DNA of 64,000 nt from Pseudaminobacter soli (ex Li et al. 2025) (GTDB lineage: Bacteria > Pseudomonadota > Alphaproteobacteria > Rhizobiales > Rhizobiaceae), in contig NZ_JARXVF010000013.1 in assembly GCF_029892515.1 (NCBI RefSeq), positions 35,652-99,651 on the forward strand, read 5' to 3'. Both the position numbers and the translations under genes were made by a program. Below, piece after piece: positions 36,804 to 45,631 of this stretch. The notes beneath the pieces were generated by a model. That model was not told the DNA's origin and searched no databases. It saw only the letters and a list, made by a program, of their open reading frames with translations. Every line of letters starts with the position of its first letter. Positions within the stretch are counted from its first letter, which is position 1.

Positions 36804-37016
36804 CTAGATCAACAAGCTGAGCTGGTCCGGCTCATCGTGCCGATCCTCCTCGAAAGACGAGATCGTAACGCCGATCAGGCGGATTCCTTTCACGGTCGGG
36901 AAGAGAGGATCAAGCAGGCTCAGCGCGATGTTCTCGACATTGGAGGCCGAGCTAGGCGCCACGCCGACGGTTCGGCTGCGCGTGATCTGCTGGATTCGGC
37001 TGCAACAGAAGTCCAC
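36804..37016 (-). pseudogene. DNA polymerase IV (dinB) C-terminal fragment
   Basis: The minus-strand frame reads QQITRSRTVG, ALSLLDPLFPTVKGIRLIGV and DEPDQLSLLI, the C-terminal little-finger end and the beta-clamp-binding peptide (QLSLL) of a Y-family polymerase. Everything upstream of this is missing, so only about the last 70 residues remain. The 194 bases between it and the previous gene hold nothing recognised. Confidence 0.75.
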
Positions 37017-37228
37017 TCACGAGAAGCTCGCTGGTGAGCGTCAGCATCTTGGATTCTGAACTGAGTGTTCGACAATTACTGCCTGTCTTTGAGCGCCCCT
37101 GCGAACAGGTGGCAGGCCTCGGCCTCAAGCATTCATTAGACACGTTGAATTTGCTGTCCCGGGGGTAACTTGCAACCTTGGGTCGCTTGGTGTTGGATCT
37201 AAGTGGATTCGCCGCGGGGAGGGCGATA

Positions 37229-38512
37229 GTGCTGAGTTCGTTGTCTTGTTGTGTAGGTCGGCTGCTGGCAGCAGCCTGGCTGATGGCGTTCATTTCTTGG
37301 CACGCTCAGGCGGCGCCTCAGACATTCGGCCCGTTCAAGGTCGACGACGCCCATCCAGATATCATTTCACTTGATGGTGACATAGACGCCGGATCTGCGC
37401 TCAATTTTCGCCGAGCGATAGCGGCTGCTCCCAATGCCAAGCTCGTCGTTCTCAACAGCCCTGGCGGCTTGGTGCAAATCGCACTTCTGATCGCTGACGA
37501 TGTGCACCAGAAGAAGCTCGCAACTTACATCCCGCAGAAGGCTGGCTGCTATTCCGCGTGTGCCTATATCTTTCTTGCTGGCATCGAACGACAGGCCGAG
37601 GGGGAGCTTGGTGTTCATCAGATTTCGTCGGACTCCGCCGATCTCGTAAGCGCTCAACTATCCATCTCTGACATTATCGACCTGCTTAATCGCTTTGACA
37701 CGCCAGTCGAAGTGCTGACGGCGATGTTCAAGACTCCTCCCAAAGAGATGCATGTATTCACGCCAGATGAGGTCGCGCGCTATCGGATTAATCGGCGCCA
37801 AGAAGCATCAGCGAGCGCAGTCGCTGAGGACGGTGGTGTTCAGCCGAGCGATAAGTCAAATCCGACTACAGCGGTGATAGAACCGTCATCTCCTCCGGAA
37901 GCGAGCGCTGTCGCCTCTCTTGAGGGCACATCGCTCCCCAGGCTCTCAGCGATTGAAGAATACACTCGTCGTCCGACACGCATGGCTGTGTTTACGGGTC
38001 TGGATCTCTTCGGCGACGATATCACATCTGTGCGCCTGGATGACGCGGCGGATTGCGCTCGAGCCTGTTTGACGATGAAAGGCGAATGCAAGGCATTCAC
38101 CTTTAATATCGATCCCCAAGCCATGCGAGGACCAAATTGTTTCCTCAAGGCAAGCCAAGGCACGGCCGATGGCAATGCAGTCGCTATCTCCGGGCAACTT
38201 CTCAGCGGCGCGGATCCCGATCCGAAACCATTTTCCATCGGCACAATTGATCCGAAGACAGCACTGTTCGACAACGTCGACCTGCCAGGCGGGGATCTCT
38301 CCACGAGACCGTTCGGAAGAAGCATTAACGCTCAGCAATGCCGGCTTGCCTGTGTTGGCGATAACCGGTGCGTCGCATTCACCTACCTCAAGCGCAAAAA
38401 GGAATGCTGGCTGAAGGGTGCTGCCGGCACCCCGCGTTATGGCGATGGTATGACCAGCGGCCTGAAGAAGATGATGACGTTCGCCCCAGCATCGATCATT
38501 AGCCTCGAGTAA
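37229..38512 (+). CDS. Secreted ClpP-like serine protease domain with PAN/Apple domains
   Basis: GTG 37229 has GGGGAGGG upstream and gives 427 residues with a signal-peptide-like start (GRLLAAAWLMAFISWHAQA). The ClpP/crotonase-like domain follows: SLDGDID, then VLNSPGGLVQIALLIADD and the motif CYSACAYIFLAG with Ser109 as likely nucleophile, and GVHQ with His130. A linker of low complexity follows. Two cysteine-rich PAN/Apple-like repeats are at about 250-330 and 335-415 (DCARACLTMKGECKAFTFN and QCRLACVGDNRCVAFTY). This suggests a periplasmic or outer-surface protease with ligand-binding modules. The substrate is unknown. Confidence 0.75.
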   Translation: MLSSLSCCVGRLLAAAWLMAFISWHAQAAPQTFGPFKVDDAHPDIISLDGDIDAGSALNFRRAIAAAPNAKLVVLNSPGGLVQIALLIADDVHQKKLATYIPQKAGCYSACAYIFLAGIERQAEGELGVHQISSDSADLVSAQLSISDIIDLLNRFDTPVEVLTAMFKTPPKEMHVFTPDEVARYRINRRQEASASAVAEDGGVQPSDKSNPTTAVIEPSSPPEASAVASLEGTSLPRLSAIEEYTRRPTRMAVFTGLDLFGDDITSVRLDDAADCARACLTMKGECKAFTFNIDPQAMRGPNCFLKASQGTADGNAVAISGQLLSGADPDPKPFSIGTIDPKTALFDNVDLPGGDLSTRPFGRSINAQQCRLACVGDNRCVAFTYLKRKKECWLKGAAGTPRYGDGMTSGLKKMMTFAPASIISLE

Positions 38513-39004
38513 CCGGCCTGAGTAGCCCGGTCAGCGAAAATCTAGCCACTTCCTTTCGTCGGCAGAGCTTATCATTCAGGGAACGGCGTGCTTAAAGATG
38601 ACGTTCAGGCGTTTCACTGGATAAGCAAGGCGGCTGCTCAGGGTAACGCTTTGGCACAATACAACTTGGGAACAATGTATTCGCTTGGCGTTGGGGTGTC
38701 GAAAGATAGCGCTCAGGCTGCAACTTGGTGGCGCCAGGCTGCAGATCAGGGTAACGCTGAGGCCCAAAGGACTTTGGGAGCAATACACGCCCAAGGCCAA
38801 GGGGTGCCGAAGAGTAGTTCTGTCGCCGTTTCATGGCGGCTCAAAAGCGGCCAAACAAGGCGACGTCGAGGCTCAGATACATCTAGCGTATGCCTATGTA
38901 AATGGAGATGGGGCCCCCAAAGACGTCCAAGCTGCGATCATGTGGTGGCGCGAAGCTGCAGCCAGAGGAAACGCTGTAGCCCAGCATAGTCTTGGTGTGG
39001 CGTA

Positions 39005-39012
39005 TTTCAATG
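39005..39012. repeat. IS66 target-site duplication, left copy
   Basis: TTTCAATG directly before the left terminal repeat; the identical octamer is at 41504-41511. Eight bases is the usual IS66 duplication length. Confidence 0.92.
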
Positions 39013-39088
39013 GTAAGCGCTGTTCCGACCGCACCTTTCGCGCGTGACCGTAAGGAACGATGTTCGGAGCCTGTGAGGGCTTCGACAC

Positions 39089-39535
39089 ATGACGATTTCA
39101 GAGCTTACGCTTAAGTCCAGGGATGAAGAGCCGGTTCGTCGGCTGGAGATCTTCACCGGCTCCGGTCGACGGCGGGAATGGCTGCCGGATGAGAAGGCGC
39201 GGATCGTGGCGGAAAGCTACGAGGTCGGCGAGACCGTGAGCGCGGTGGCCCGGCGTTATGCCTTGTCTCCACAGCAATTGTTCGCGTGGCGTCGGGCCGC
39301 TCGTCAGCCGTTTGTGGCATCGTCGGCACCCGAACCGCTCTTTGTTCCGGCGGTGGTGACGGCGGCGCTTCCGGAACCCGCACCGACGCGTCCAGCACGG
39401 CCGCGCCAGCGCAAAGCGACCCACGCGCCCGGTGTCATCGAGCTTGAGATCGACGGCATCGCCATGCGGGTTGGCCGGGGCGCCGACGCCAAGACGGTGG
39501 CGGCGGTCATCCGTGCGCTGAAGGCAACGTCGTGA
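39089..39535 (+). CDS. tnpA: IS66 accessory protein TnpA
   Basis: The 148-residue protein has the IS66 Orf1 helix-turn-helix: RRREWLPDEKARIVAESYEV, ETVSAVARRYALSPQQLFAW. The C-terminal VIELEIDGIAMRVGRGADAK is also typical. It overlaps tnpB by four bases. Confidence 0.88.
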   Translation: MTISELTLKSRDEEPVRRLEIFTGSGRRREWLPDEKARIVAESYEVGETVSAVARRYALSPQQLFAWRRAARQPFVASSAPEPLFVPAVVTAALPEPAPTRPARPRQRKATHAPGVIELEIDGIAMRVGRGADAKTVAAVIRALKATS

Positions 39536-39888
39536 TCGGGCCGACGGGCGCCGTCAAGGTCATGGTGGCGACGAAGCCGGTGGACTTCCGCAAGGGTGCG
39601 GAGGGTCTGGCCGCGCTGGTGCGCGAGACGATGGGCGCCGATCCGTTCAGCGGTGCAGTCTATGTCTTCCGGGCGAAACGGACCGATCGGCTCAAGCTGG
39701 TCTTCTGGGACGGCACCGGCGTCTGCCTTTATGCGAAGCGGCTGGAGGATGGCGAGTTCCGTTGGCCAAAAGTGCAGGATGGTGTGATGCGGCTGTCGGC
39801 CGCGCAGTTGTCGGCGCTGCTTGAAGGGCTTGATTGGCGGCGGGTCCATGAAGCCCGGCGGACGCGCGTGCCGGCGCAGGCGGGTTGA
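39532..39888 (+). CDS. tnpB: IS66 accessory protein TnpB (IS66 Orf2)
   Basis: The 118-residue protein matches IS66 Orf2: GAVKVMVATKPVDFRKGAEG, GAVYVFRAKRTDRLKLVFWD and GTGVCLYAKRLEDGEFRWP. This protein is unrelated to the RNA-guided nuclease TnpB of IS200/IS605. It overlaps tnpA, which fits coupled translation. Confidence 0.92.
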   Translation: MIGPTGAVKVMVATKPVDFRKGAEGLAALVRETMGADPFSGAVYVFRAKRTDRLKLVFWDGTGVCLYAKRLEDGEFRWPKVQDGVMRLSAAQLSALLEGLDWRRVHEARRTRVPAQAG

Positions 39889-39957
39889 TCTGCGACCAAG
39901 TGAATCAGCTTGAAGTCCGCTGTCGCCCGGAACTGGCGAATATGGTCTGATCCGATC

Positions 39958-41490
39958 ATGACGATGACGGCGGACCAGCTTCCCGATGATCCGGATGTGC
40001 TGAAGGCGATGGTCCTGGCGCGCGACGTCGAGAATGCGCGCCTGACCCAGATCATCAAGGAATTGCAGCGCCACCGCTTCGGCCGCCGCGCCGAGAGCCT
40101 GCCCGAAGATCAACTGCTCCTTGGCCTCGAGGAGGCCGAGCAGATCGAGGCGGCCGGCGAGGAAGAGGCCGAACGTGCCGATCCGGCCATGCGCAGGGAG
40201 CGCACCGCAAAGCGGCGAGCGAACCGGGGCGCGCTGCCGCCGCATCTGCCGCGCATCGAGATGGTCGTCGACATCGAGGACCATGCCTGCCCATGCTGCC
40301 GCAACGGACTTCATCGGATCGGCGAAGACGTCAGCGAACGGCTCGACATCGTGCCGGCGCAACTGCGCGTGATCATCGTGCGCCGGCCCAAATACGCCTG
40401 TCGTGCCTGCGAGGACGTGGTCGTGCAGGCGCCGGCGCCCGCCCGGCTGATCGAAGGTGGCCTGCCGACCGAGGCGACGGTCGCCCAGGTTCTGGTCTCC
40501 AAATATGCCGATCACCTGCCGCTCTATCGTCAGGCGCAGATCTACGCCCGGCAAGGTATCAATCTGGATCGCTCCACGCTCGCAGATTGGGTCGGCCGTG
40601 CCGCCTGGCACCTGCGTCCGGTCCACGAGCGGCTGCTGGAGAAGCTGAAGGCCTCGCCGAAGCTCTTTGCCGACGAGACCACGGCGCCGGTGCTCGATCC
40701 CGGCCGCGGCAAGACCAAGACCGGGCAGCTCTGGGCTTACGCCCGCGACGACCGGCCATGGGACGGGAACGACCCACCGGGCGTCGCCTATGTCTATGCG
40801 CCGGACCGCAAGGCTGAGCGACCGATCGCCCATCTGGCGGGCTTTGCCAGAATCCTGCAGGTCGACGGCTATGGCGGCTATCGTGTGCTGGCCGAGAAGA
40901 ACGGCGCAACGCTCGCCTTCTGCTGGGCACACGTGCGCCGGCGCTTCTACGAACTTGCCGCGGCCGGCCCAGCGCCGATCGCGAGCGAGGCGCTCCGGCG
41001 CATCGCAGAACTTTATCGCGTCGAGGACGACATCCGCGGCCAGCCGGCAGACGCACGTCTTGCCGTGCGCCAGGGAAGGAGTCGACCGATCCTGGCTGAG
41101 CTCGAGCCGTGGTTGCGCGAGAAGCTCGGCCTGATCAGCCAGAAGACCAAGCTCGCCGAGGCCATCCGCTACACGCTGTCACGCTGGGAGGGGCTTACGC
41201 GCTTCCGCGATGACGGCCGCATCGAGCTCGACTCCAATACCGTCGAGCGGTCGATCCGCCCGATTGCGCTCAACCGCAAGAACGCCCTCTTCGCAGGCTC
41301 TGACGGCGGCGCCGAGCACTGGGCCGTCGTCGCTTCGCTGATCGAGACCTGCAAGCTCAACCACGTCGAGCCACTCGGCTACCTCGCCGACGTGCTCACC
41401 AGGATCGTCAACGGCCACCCAAACAGTCAGATCGACGATCTCCTGCCTTGGGCCTACATCGCCAATCCCGAGCTTAAGGCCGTGGCCTGA
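39958..41490 (+). CDS. tnpC: IS66 transposase TnpC (DDE)
   Basis: ATG 39958 gives 510 residues. It has a zinc-binding N-terminal region (HACPCCRNGLHRIGED), the DDE catalytic domain with FADETTAPVLDPG, RILQVDGYGGY and FCWAHVRRRFYEL, and the C-terminal IELDSNTVERSIRPIALNRK with the catalytic Glu. Length and motif order match intact IS66 transposases. Confidence 0.92.
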   Translation: MTMTADQLPDDPDVLKAMVLARDVENARLTQIIKELQRHRFGRRAESLPEDQLLLGLEEAEQIEAAGEEEAERADPAMRRERTAKRRANRGALPPHLPRIEMVVDIEDHACPCCRNGLHRIGEDVSERLDIVPAQLRVIIVRRPKYACRACEDVVVQAPAPARLIEGGLPTEATVAQVLVSKYADHLPLYRQAQIYARQGINLDRSTLADWVGRAAWHLRPVHERLLEKLKASPKLFADETTAPVLDPGRGKTKTGQLWAYARDDRPWDGNDPPGVAYVYAPDRKAERPIAHLAGFARILQVDGYGGYRVLAEKNGATLAFCWAHVRRRFYELAAAGPAPIASEALRRIAELYRVEDDIRGQPADARLAVRQGRSRPILAELEPWLREKLGLISQKTKLAEAIRYTLSRWEGLTRFRDDGRIELDSNTVERSIRPIALNRKNALFAGSDGGAEHWAVVASLIETCKLNHVEPLGYLADVLTRIVNGHPNSQIDDLLPWAYIANPELKAVA

Positions 41491-41732
41491 GAACACCGCT
41501 TACTTTCAATGGAACGGGGGTGGAGAAAAATTATCAGCAGGCCGCAATTTGGTTTCAAAGGGCTGCAGAAAATGGTGATGCAGAGGCAGCATCTTATATC
41601 GAAATGATGAAAGGCATGAGGTAGCCATGGAACGTCGGGCCTAAGCCTGCTTAATTATGCGTCAAACTGCGAATGCGGCGCTGCCGCCACCTAATATCGA
41701 GCGAAACGCTCCAACATCATAGGGGGACTTGC

Positions 41733-43295
41733 ATGAGTGCGTCTGGCAATACATTCAACATCACGCGTCGCGGGCTGCTTCAAGCAGGCGCCGCTTTGAC
41801 CCTTTCGGCGGCTACGGGCTCGTTCGCGTCACCAGCCCGGGCTCAAACGCCCGTTAAGGGAGGACAATTGCGGATGGGACTGGACGGCGGTGCCTCCGCT
41901 GATACGCTCGATCCCGCCTTGGCAACTGCCACCGTTGCTTTTGTAGTCGCGCATTGCTGGGGCGACACCCTGGTCGAATCCGATCCCAAGACGGGCGCGG
42001 CGATACCCTCGTTGGCCGAAAGCTGGTCGCCGTCGGCCGACGTCAAGGAGTGGACATTCAAGATACGCAAGGACGTTCGTTTCCACGACGGCACGCCGAT
42101 GACCGTCACCGATGCGATCGAGACACTACGCCGCCACGCCGGCGAAACATCGCGATCCGGCGCGCTCGGCCTGTTGTCGGGGATAGAGCGCATCGAAGAG
42201 CGTGCGGGCGACATGGTGGTGACACTGAAGGAGGCCAATGCCGACCTGCCGCTTATTTTTACCGACTACCATCTCCAGATTCAGCCGGGCGGCGGTGTGG
42301 ACAAACCGACAGCCGCAATCGGCACCGGTCCCTATAAACTGGTTGCATTTGAACCGGGTGTTCGTGCCGAATTTGAAAGAAACAAGGACGATTGGCGTCA
42401 TGACCGGGGCCATGTCGATAGCGTCCTCATCACTGTGATGAATGACCTGACGGCCAGGACCAGCGCCTTGCGGTCCGGCCAGGTGGATTTCATCAATACC
42501 ATCGTGCCGAAGGTCGTACCGCTATTGAAGCAGATTTCGGGCGTCGAGATCCTGCGCACCTCCGGCAAGGGTTTCTATTCCTTCCTGATGCATTGCGACA
42601 CCGCCCCGTTCGACAACAACGATTTGCGCCTGGCGCTCAAATATGCGGTAGACCGCGAGGCCATCCTCAAGCAGGTGCTGGGCGGGTTCGGCACGATTGG
42701 CAACGATTATCCCGTCAACGCCAATTACGCGCTTGCGCCTACCGATATAGAGCAGCGCACCTACGATCCCGATAAGGCCGCCTTCCACTTCAAGAAATCG
42801 CGCCATCAGGACCCGATCTTGCTGCGTACCTCTGAGGCTGCCTTCCCTGGCGCGGTCGACGCGGCTCAGCTATTTCAAGCAAGCGCGGAGAAAGCCGGCA
42901 TCAAGGTCGATGTGCGGCCCGAGCCGAGCGACGGCTACTGGTCGGAAGTCTGGAACGTCAAGCCGTTCTGCGCCTCCTACTGGGGTGGGCGCCCGACGCA
43001 GGACGCGCGCTATTCTACGTCCTACGTCTCCAACGCGGAATGGAACGACACTCGCTTCAAGCGGCCCGACTTCGACAAGATGGCGGTCAAGGCGCGTGGC
43101 GAACTCGATGAGGTCAAACGGCGTGCGCTCTACCGCGACATGGCGCTGATGGTGCGCGACGAGGGCGGGCTGATCCTACCGGTGTTCAACGACTACATCA
43201 ACGCCTGCTCGAGCCGCCTGAAGGGCTACGTCCCGGATATCGGCAACGACCTTTCCAACGGCCGCATCACTAGTCGGGTCTGGCTCGAGGCCTGA
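41733..43295 (+). CDS. ABC transporter substrate-binding protein, family 5 (peptide/opine type)
   Basis: ATG 41733, preceded by GGGGGA, gives 520 residues. The N-terminus carries a Tat-like signal (NITRRGLLQAGAALTLSAAT, cleavage near ARA). Family-5 features include GTGPYKLVAFEPGVRAEFER, VKEWTFKIRKDVRFHDGTPM and AVDREAILKQVLGGFG. No permease or ATPase gene is next to it, so it is an orphan here; the Dpp-type importer at 47.7-54.9 kb could in principle use it. Confidence 0.88.
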   Translation: MSASGNTFNITRRGLLQAGAALTLSAATGSFASPARAQTPVKGGQLRMGLDGGASADTLDPALATATVAFVVAHCWGDTLVESDPKTGAAIPSLAESWSPSADVKEWTFKIRKDVRFHDGTPMTVTDAIETLRRHAGETSRSGALGLLSGIERIEERAGDMVVTLKEANADLPLIFTDYHLQIQPGGGVDKPTAAIGTGPYKLVAFEPGVRAEFERNKDDWRHDRGHVDSVLITVMNDLTARTSALRSGQVDFINTIVPKVVPLLKQISGVEILRTSGKGFYSFLMHCDTAPFDNNDLRLALKYAVDREAILKQVLGGFGTIGNDYPVNANYALAPTDIEQRTYDPDKAAFHFKKSRHQDPILLRTSEAAFPGAVDAAQLFQASAEKAGIKVDVRPEPSDGYWSEVWNVKPFCASYWGGRPTQDARYSTSYVSNAEWNDTRFKRPDFDKMAVKARGELDEVKRRALYRDMALMVRDEGGLILPVFNDYINACSSRLKGYVPDIGNDLSNGRITSRVWLEA

Positions 43296-43779
43296 GTCCG
43301 CGTGGACTAGCAAGTATCCATTGACCGGCGGCGACACGAGCGTGCTCGCCGCCGGGCGAGGGTGTTGTAGTTGATCTCATGCCAAACACGAATTTTCGCG
43401 GCGTGGAAAGGGAGTGGCGGCGCGCCCATAGGAATTTGTTCTGCGCGAAATACTGAAAAAAGTTACCCTAGTTTGTACCCTCCAATCCGGGAATGCGCAG
43501 GAGGCGATGATCGGAGTCGTGCTGAAGCAGGCGCAGGGCGCGCACACCGGTTGGGGAGGTTTGCGGGAAGGCCGGGATCAGCGACTTGTTAGCGCTACGG
43601 CCAGCGGAGAGAAATTATTGGCAAGCCTCAAGCAGTGGCTGAGTTTTTCTCGGCATCACAGATTACATACATGTCACGATTTCCGATGGTGCCATCGATG
43701 CGGTCGAGGTGCTTGCGGCCCATTCCTTGGGCGCTGCCGCAGAGAGCTTGGAGCCCAATTCCTTTGACCGGACACTTCA
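43296..43779. other. Gene-free gap before the Psp cassette
   Basis: No convincing gene was found on either strand. Short frames here have ordinary compositions but no family signal or ribosome site. It precedes the paired palindromes at 43780-43834. Confidence 0.5.
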
Positions 43780-43834
43780 AATCACCAAAATAGTGATTTA
43801 GCTTGAAAGTTCATCAATCACCAATTAAGTGATT
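43780..43834. promoter_or_regulatory. Twin 19-bp palindromes upstream of the PspA-flotillin cassette
   Basis: AATCACCAAAATAGTGATT (43780-43798) and AATCACCAATTAAGTGATT (43816-43834) are inverted repeats with 6-base arms AATCAC/GTGATT. They are 36 bases apart centre to centre and 16 of 19 bases are identical. The second ends 16 bases before the ATG at 43851, so a protein bound here would block transcription or translation. No regulator gene is adjacent. The region is AT-rich compared with the surroundings. Confidence 0.75.
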
Positions 43835-43850
43835 GTACAGAGGAATTTGT

Positions 43851-44960
43851 ATGAAGACTGCGCATTACAAGCTGATCCTGGACGATGCAGGCCGGCGCGA
43901 CGTCGCGGCCACTTTCGCTGCCTATGCCGAGATGCACGCGATCCTCGATCTGACACATACGGGGAAGCGGACCAATACCTTCGAACTACAGCGGCTGGCC
44001 TACGAGACGATCCGGAGCGAGACGGGCCTGCCGGCAAGGCTGGTGACTAACGGTATCCGTGAATATGCTGCTGGCACGTGGTCCGCCAACCGCCTGCCGC
44101 TGGATGACAAGCTCTTGTCGTTCAAGGGCGTGGACAAGGTGTCCGTCGCCACCATCCAGCGGCGCGTGGTCGCCGGTTTTCTGGCCACCGGCTACAGCGA
44201 GAGCCATGAGAAACGCCATCTGTCTTATCTCATTTGGGAGAATGGCAGCTATTCACTCACCGTTCCGCTGTCGCGGGACATGCAGCAGAGGGAGATCAAA
44301 GGCATGCAGACCGAATCTATTTCCGGACGCGTCTCGCGCCTCGCCGCCGGGTTGGTCACCACCGTCATCGACGGGCTGGAGCGCAAGGCGCCGGAGGCTG
44401 TGGCCGAACAGGCGATCCGTGAGATCGACAAGGCGGCGGACGAGTTGAAGTCCGGTCTCGCTGCGCTGATGGCGGAGCGCAAGCGCTACACACTTCAGAA
44501 GGACGATCTCACCGCCGAACGCGACGGGCTCGATCAGAATATCCGCATCGCCCTGCAGGAAGACCGCGAGGACCTCGCCCGTGCCGGCATCGGCCGCCAG
44601 GATGACATCGACGCGCAGGTCACCTCGATCGACAAGCTGATCCATGATGTCGATGTGCGCATCGATGAGGCGCGCGGCGCTCTTAGTGCGGCCGCTGCCG
44701 CCCGGCGCGATGCCGAGGAGCGAGTGAAGATCGCTCGACGAGTTCGCGAAAGCAAAGCCGGCCAGGAGGGGCTGGCCATCCGCCACCCGGCTCCAGAAGA
44801 CAGGATTGCCGCCGCCTTGGCCAGCGTCGAACGCCTCACGGACCTACCTGCCGGCAAGGCACGTGACGCCGATCTTGCCGAGCTTGAGGAGTTCGGCCGT
44901 CGCCGGCGCATCGAGGACCGGCTGGCGGCCCTGCGCATTGAACTCAAAGGCAAGGAGTGA
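43851..44960 (+). CDS. PspA/IM30-family protein with an extra TnpB-like N-terminal domain
   Basis: ATG 43851 with AGAGGA at 43839-43844 gives 369 residues. Residues 152-369 form a PspA/IM30 coiled-coil protein (SGRVSRLAAGLVTTVIDGLE, AIREIDKAADELKSGLAALM, DREDLARAGIGRQDDIDAQ). Such proteins coat and protect the inner membrane. Residues 1-145 are unusual: FELQRLAYETIRSETGLPAR, NRLPLDDKLLSFKGVDKVSV and LIWENGSYSLTVPL resemble the front part of IS200/IS605 TnpB-type RNA-guided nucleases, but no RuvC domain follows. An internal ATG at 44304 (M152) has GGGAG at 44290-44294, so plain PspA may also be made. The TnpB resemblance is by eye and needs a profile search. Confidence 0.78.
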   Translation: MKTAHYKLILDDAGRRDVAATFAAYAEMHAILDLTHTGKRTNTFELQRLAYETIRSETGLPARLVTNGIREYAAGTWSANRLPLDDKLLSFKGVDKVSVATIQRRVVAGFLATGYSESHEKRHLSYLIWENGSYSLTVPLSRDMQQREIKGMQTESISGRVSRLAAGLVTTVIDGLERKAPEAVAEQAIREIDKAADELKSGLAALMAERKRYTLQKDDLTAERDGLDQNIRIALQEDREDLARAGIGRQDDIDAQVTSIDKLIHDVDVRIDEARGALSAAAAARRDAEERVKIARRVRESKAGQEGLAIRHPAPEDRIAAALASVERLTDLPAGKARDADLAELEEFGRRRRIEDRLAALRIELKGKE

Positions 44961-44963
44961 TGG

Positions 44964-45578
44964 ATGACGGGCTTCCTCGGTGCTCCAGCTCTCTATCTCT
45001 ATCCACTGTTGGCAGGCCTAGTGCTGGGAGTTCTTCAGATCGTCCTCTTCTTCGTCGGCGCGGTCCATCTGGGGCATGGTGCGGGCGGCGGCGTGGCCGA
45101 CATGTTCGAGGGCTCGCATCTCGGCGAGGTATTCGACTGGCTGAATTTCGGCCGCGTGCCGTTCTCCGTCCTCGCCATGCTGCTGCTGGTGGTCTTCGGC
45201 GCGGCCGGCATCGCGCTCTTTCAGCTCCTGCCGGGTCTGCCTGACTGGGGCTATGCGATGGCGGCGGCGCCGGCGAGCGTTTTAGTCACCAAACACGTCG
45301 GCGGTTGGATTGCGCGTGTGCTGCCACAGGATGAAAGCTACGCCGTCAATCACGAACAGCTTATCGGCCGACGTGGCGTCGTCACGCTTGGGCCGCTGGA
45401 CGATGGACCGCCCGGCAGCGTGCGGGTCCGCGACGAACATGGCGAGCTGCACACCATCCGGGCGCGGCCGGCGGACGCCGGCGGGCGGATCGACAAGGGC
45501 GCCGAGGTGGTGGTTGTTGAGGCAGCCCCTCAGCCGGGCCGCGTCTACCTCGTCATGCCATTCGAAGAGGAGCTTTAG
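44964..45578 (+). CDS. YqiJ-like membrane protein with C-terminal OB-fold (NfeD-like)
   Basis: The 204-residue protein has three membrane segments, at about 10-33 (LYPLLAGLVLGVLQIVLFFV), 65-88 (VPFSVLAMLLLVVFGAAGIA) and 92-112. A soluble OB-fold follows from about residue 125 (LIGRRGVVTLGPLDDGPPGS, GAEVVVVEAAPQPGRVYLV). This matches the YqiJ/DUF1449-type partner encoded just before flotillin YqiK in E. coli. It starts three bases after pspA, so they are one operon. It probably anchors the flotillin complex in the inner membrane. Confidence 0.83.
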   Translation: MTGFLGAPALYLYPLLAGLVLGVLQIVLFFVGAVHLGHGAGGGVADMFEGSHLGEVFDWLNFGRVPFSVLAMLLLVVFGAAGIALFQLLPGLPDWGYAMAAAPASVLVTKHVGGWIARVLPQDESYAVNHEQLIGRRGVVTLGPLDDGPPGSVRVRDEHGELHTIRARPADAGGRIDKGAEVVVVEAAPQPGRVYLVMPFEEEL

Positions 45579-45631
45579 GTCGGGGAGGACCCCGCACGAC
45601 GACCTAGATTATTCGAAACCGGGAGTGGGAA

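Larger units (their letters stand above)
39013..41503 (+). mobile_element. Complete IS66-family insertion sequence
   Basis: The ends are GTAAGCGCTGTTC (left) and GAACACCGCTTAC (right, the inverted form with one mismatch). The element is 2491 bases, carries tnpA, tnpB and tnpC in order, and is flanked by a perfect 8-base duplication. All three genes are open. The insertion lies in a Sel1-repeat gene and is probably recent, as no decay is seen. Confidence 0.93.
38546..41624 (+). pseudogene. Sel1-repeat (TPR-like) gene, frameshifted and split by IS66
   Basis: Sel1 repeats are visible as GVLKDDVQAFHWISKAA, YNLGTMYSLGVGVSKD and TWWRQAADQGNAEAQ. The frame changes at the AAAA run at 38843-38846: removal of one A joins to AAKQGDVEAQIHLAY and AAIMWWREAAARGNAVAQ. 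The gene then runs into the IS66 element at 39013. Without the element and one target copy, the frame continues as AYFNGTGVEKNY and ends in a normal TAG at 41624 (AAENGDAEAASY). The 5' end also lacks a clear start codon. Such proteins scaffold protein complexes. Confidence 0.85.

Noticed and set aside
39532..39888. IS66 TnpB as a source of RNA-guided nuclease function
   Set aside because: IS66 TnpB shares only its name with IS605 TnpB; the sequence is the small IS66 Orf2 protein.
43507..43767. Plus-strand frame of 86 codons before the Psp cassette
   Set aside because: No family resemblance, no ribosome site, Cys/His/Arg-rich end typical of chance frames.
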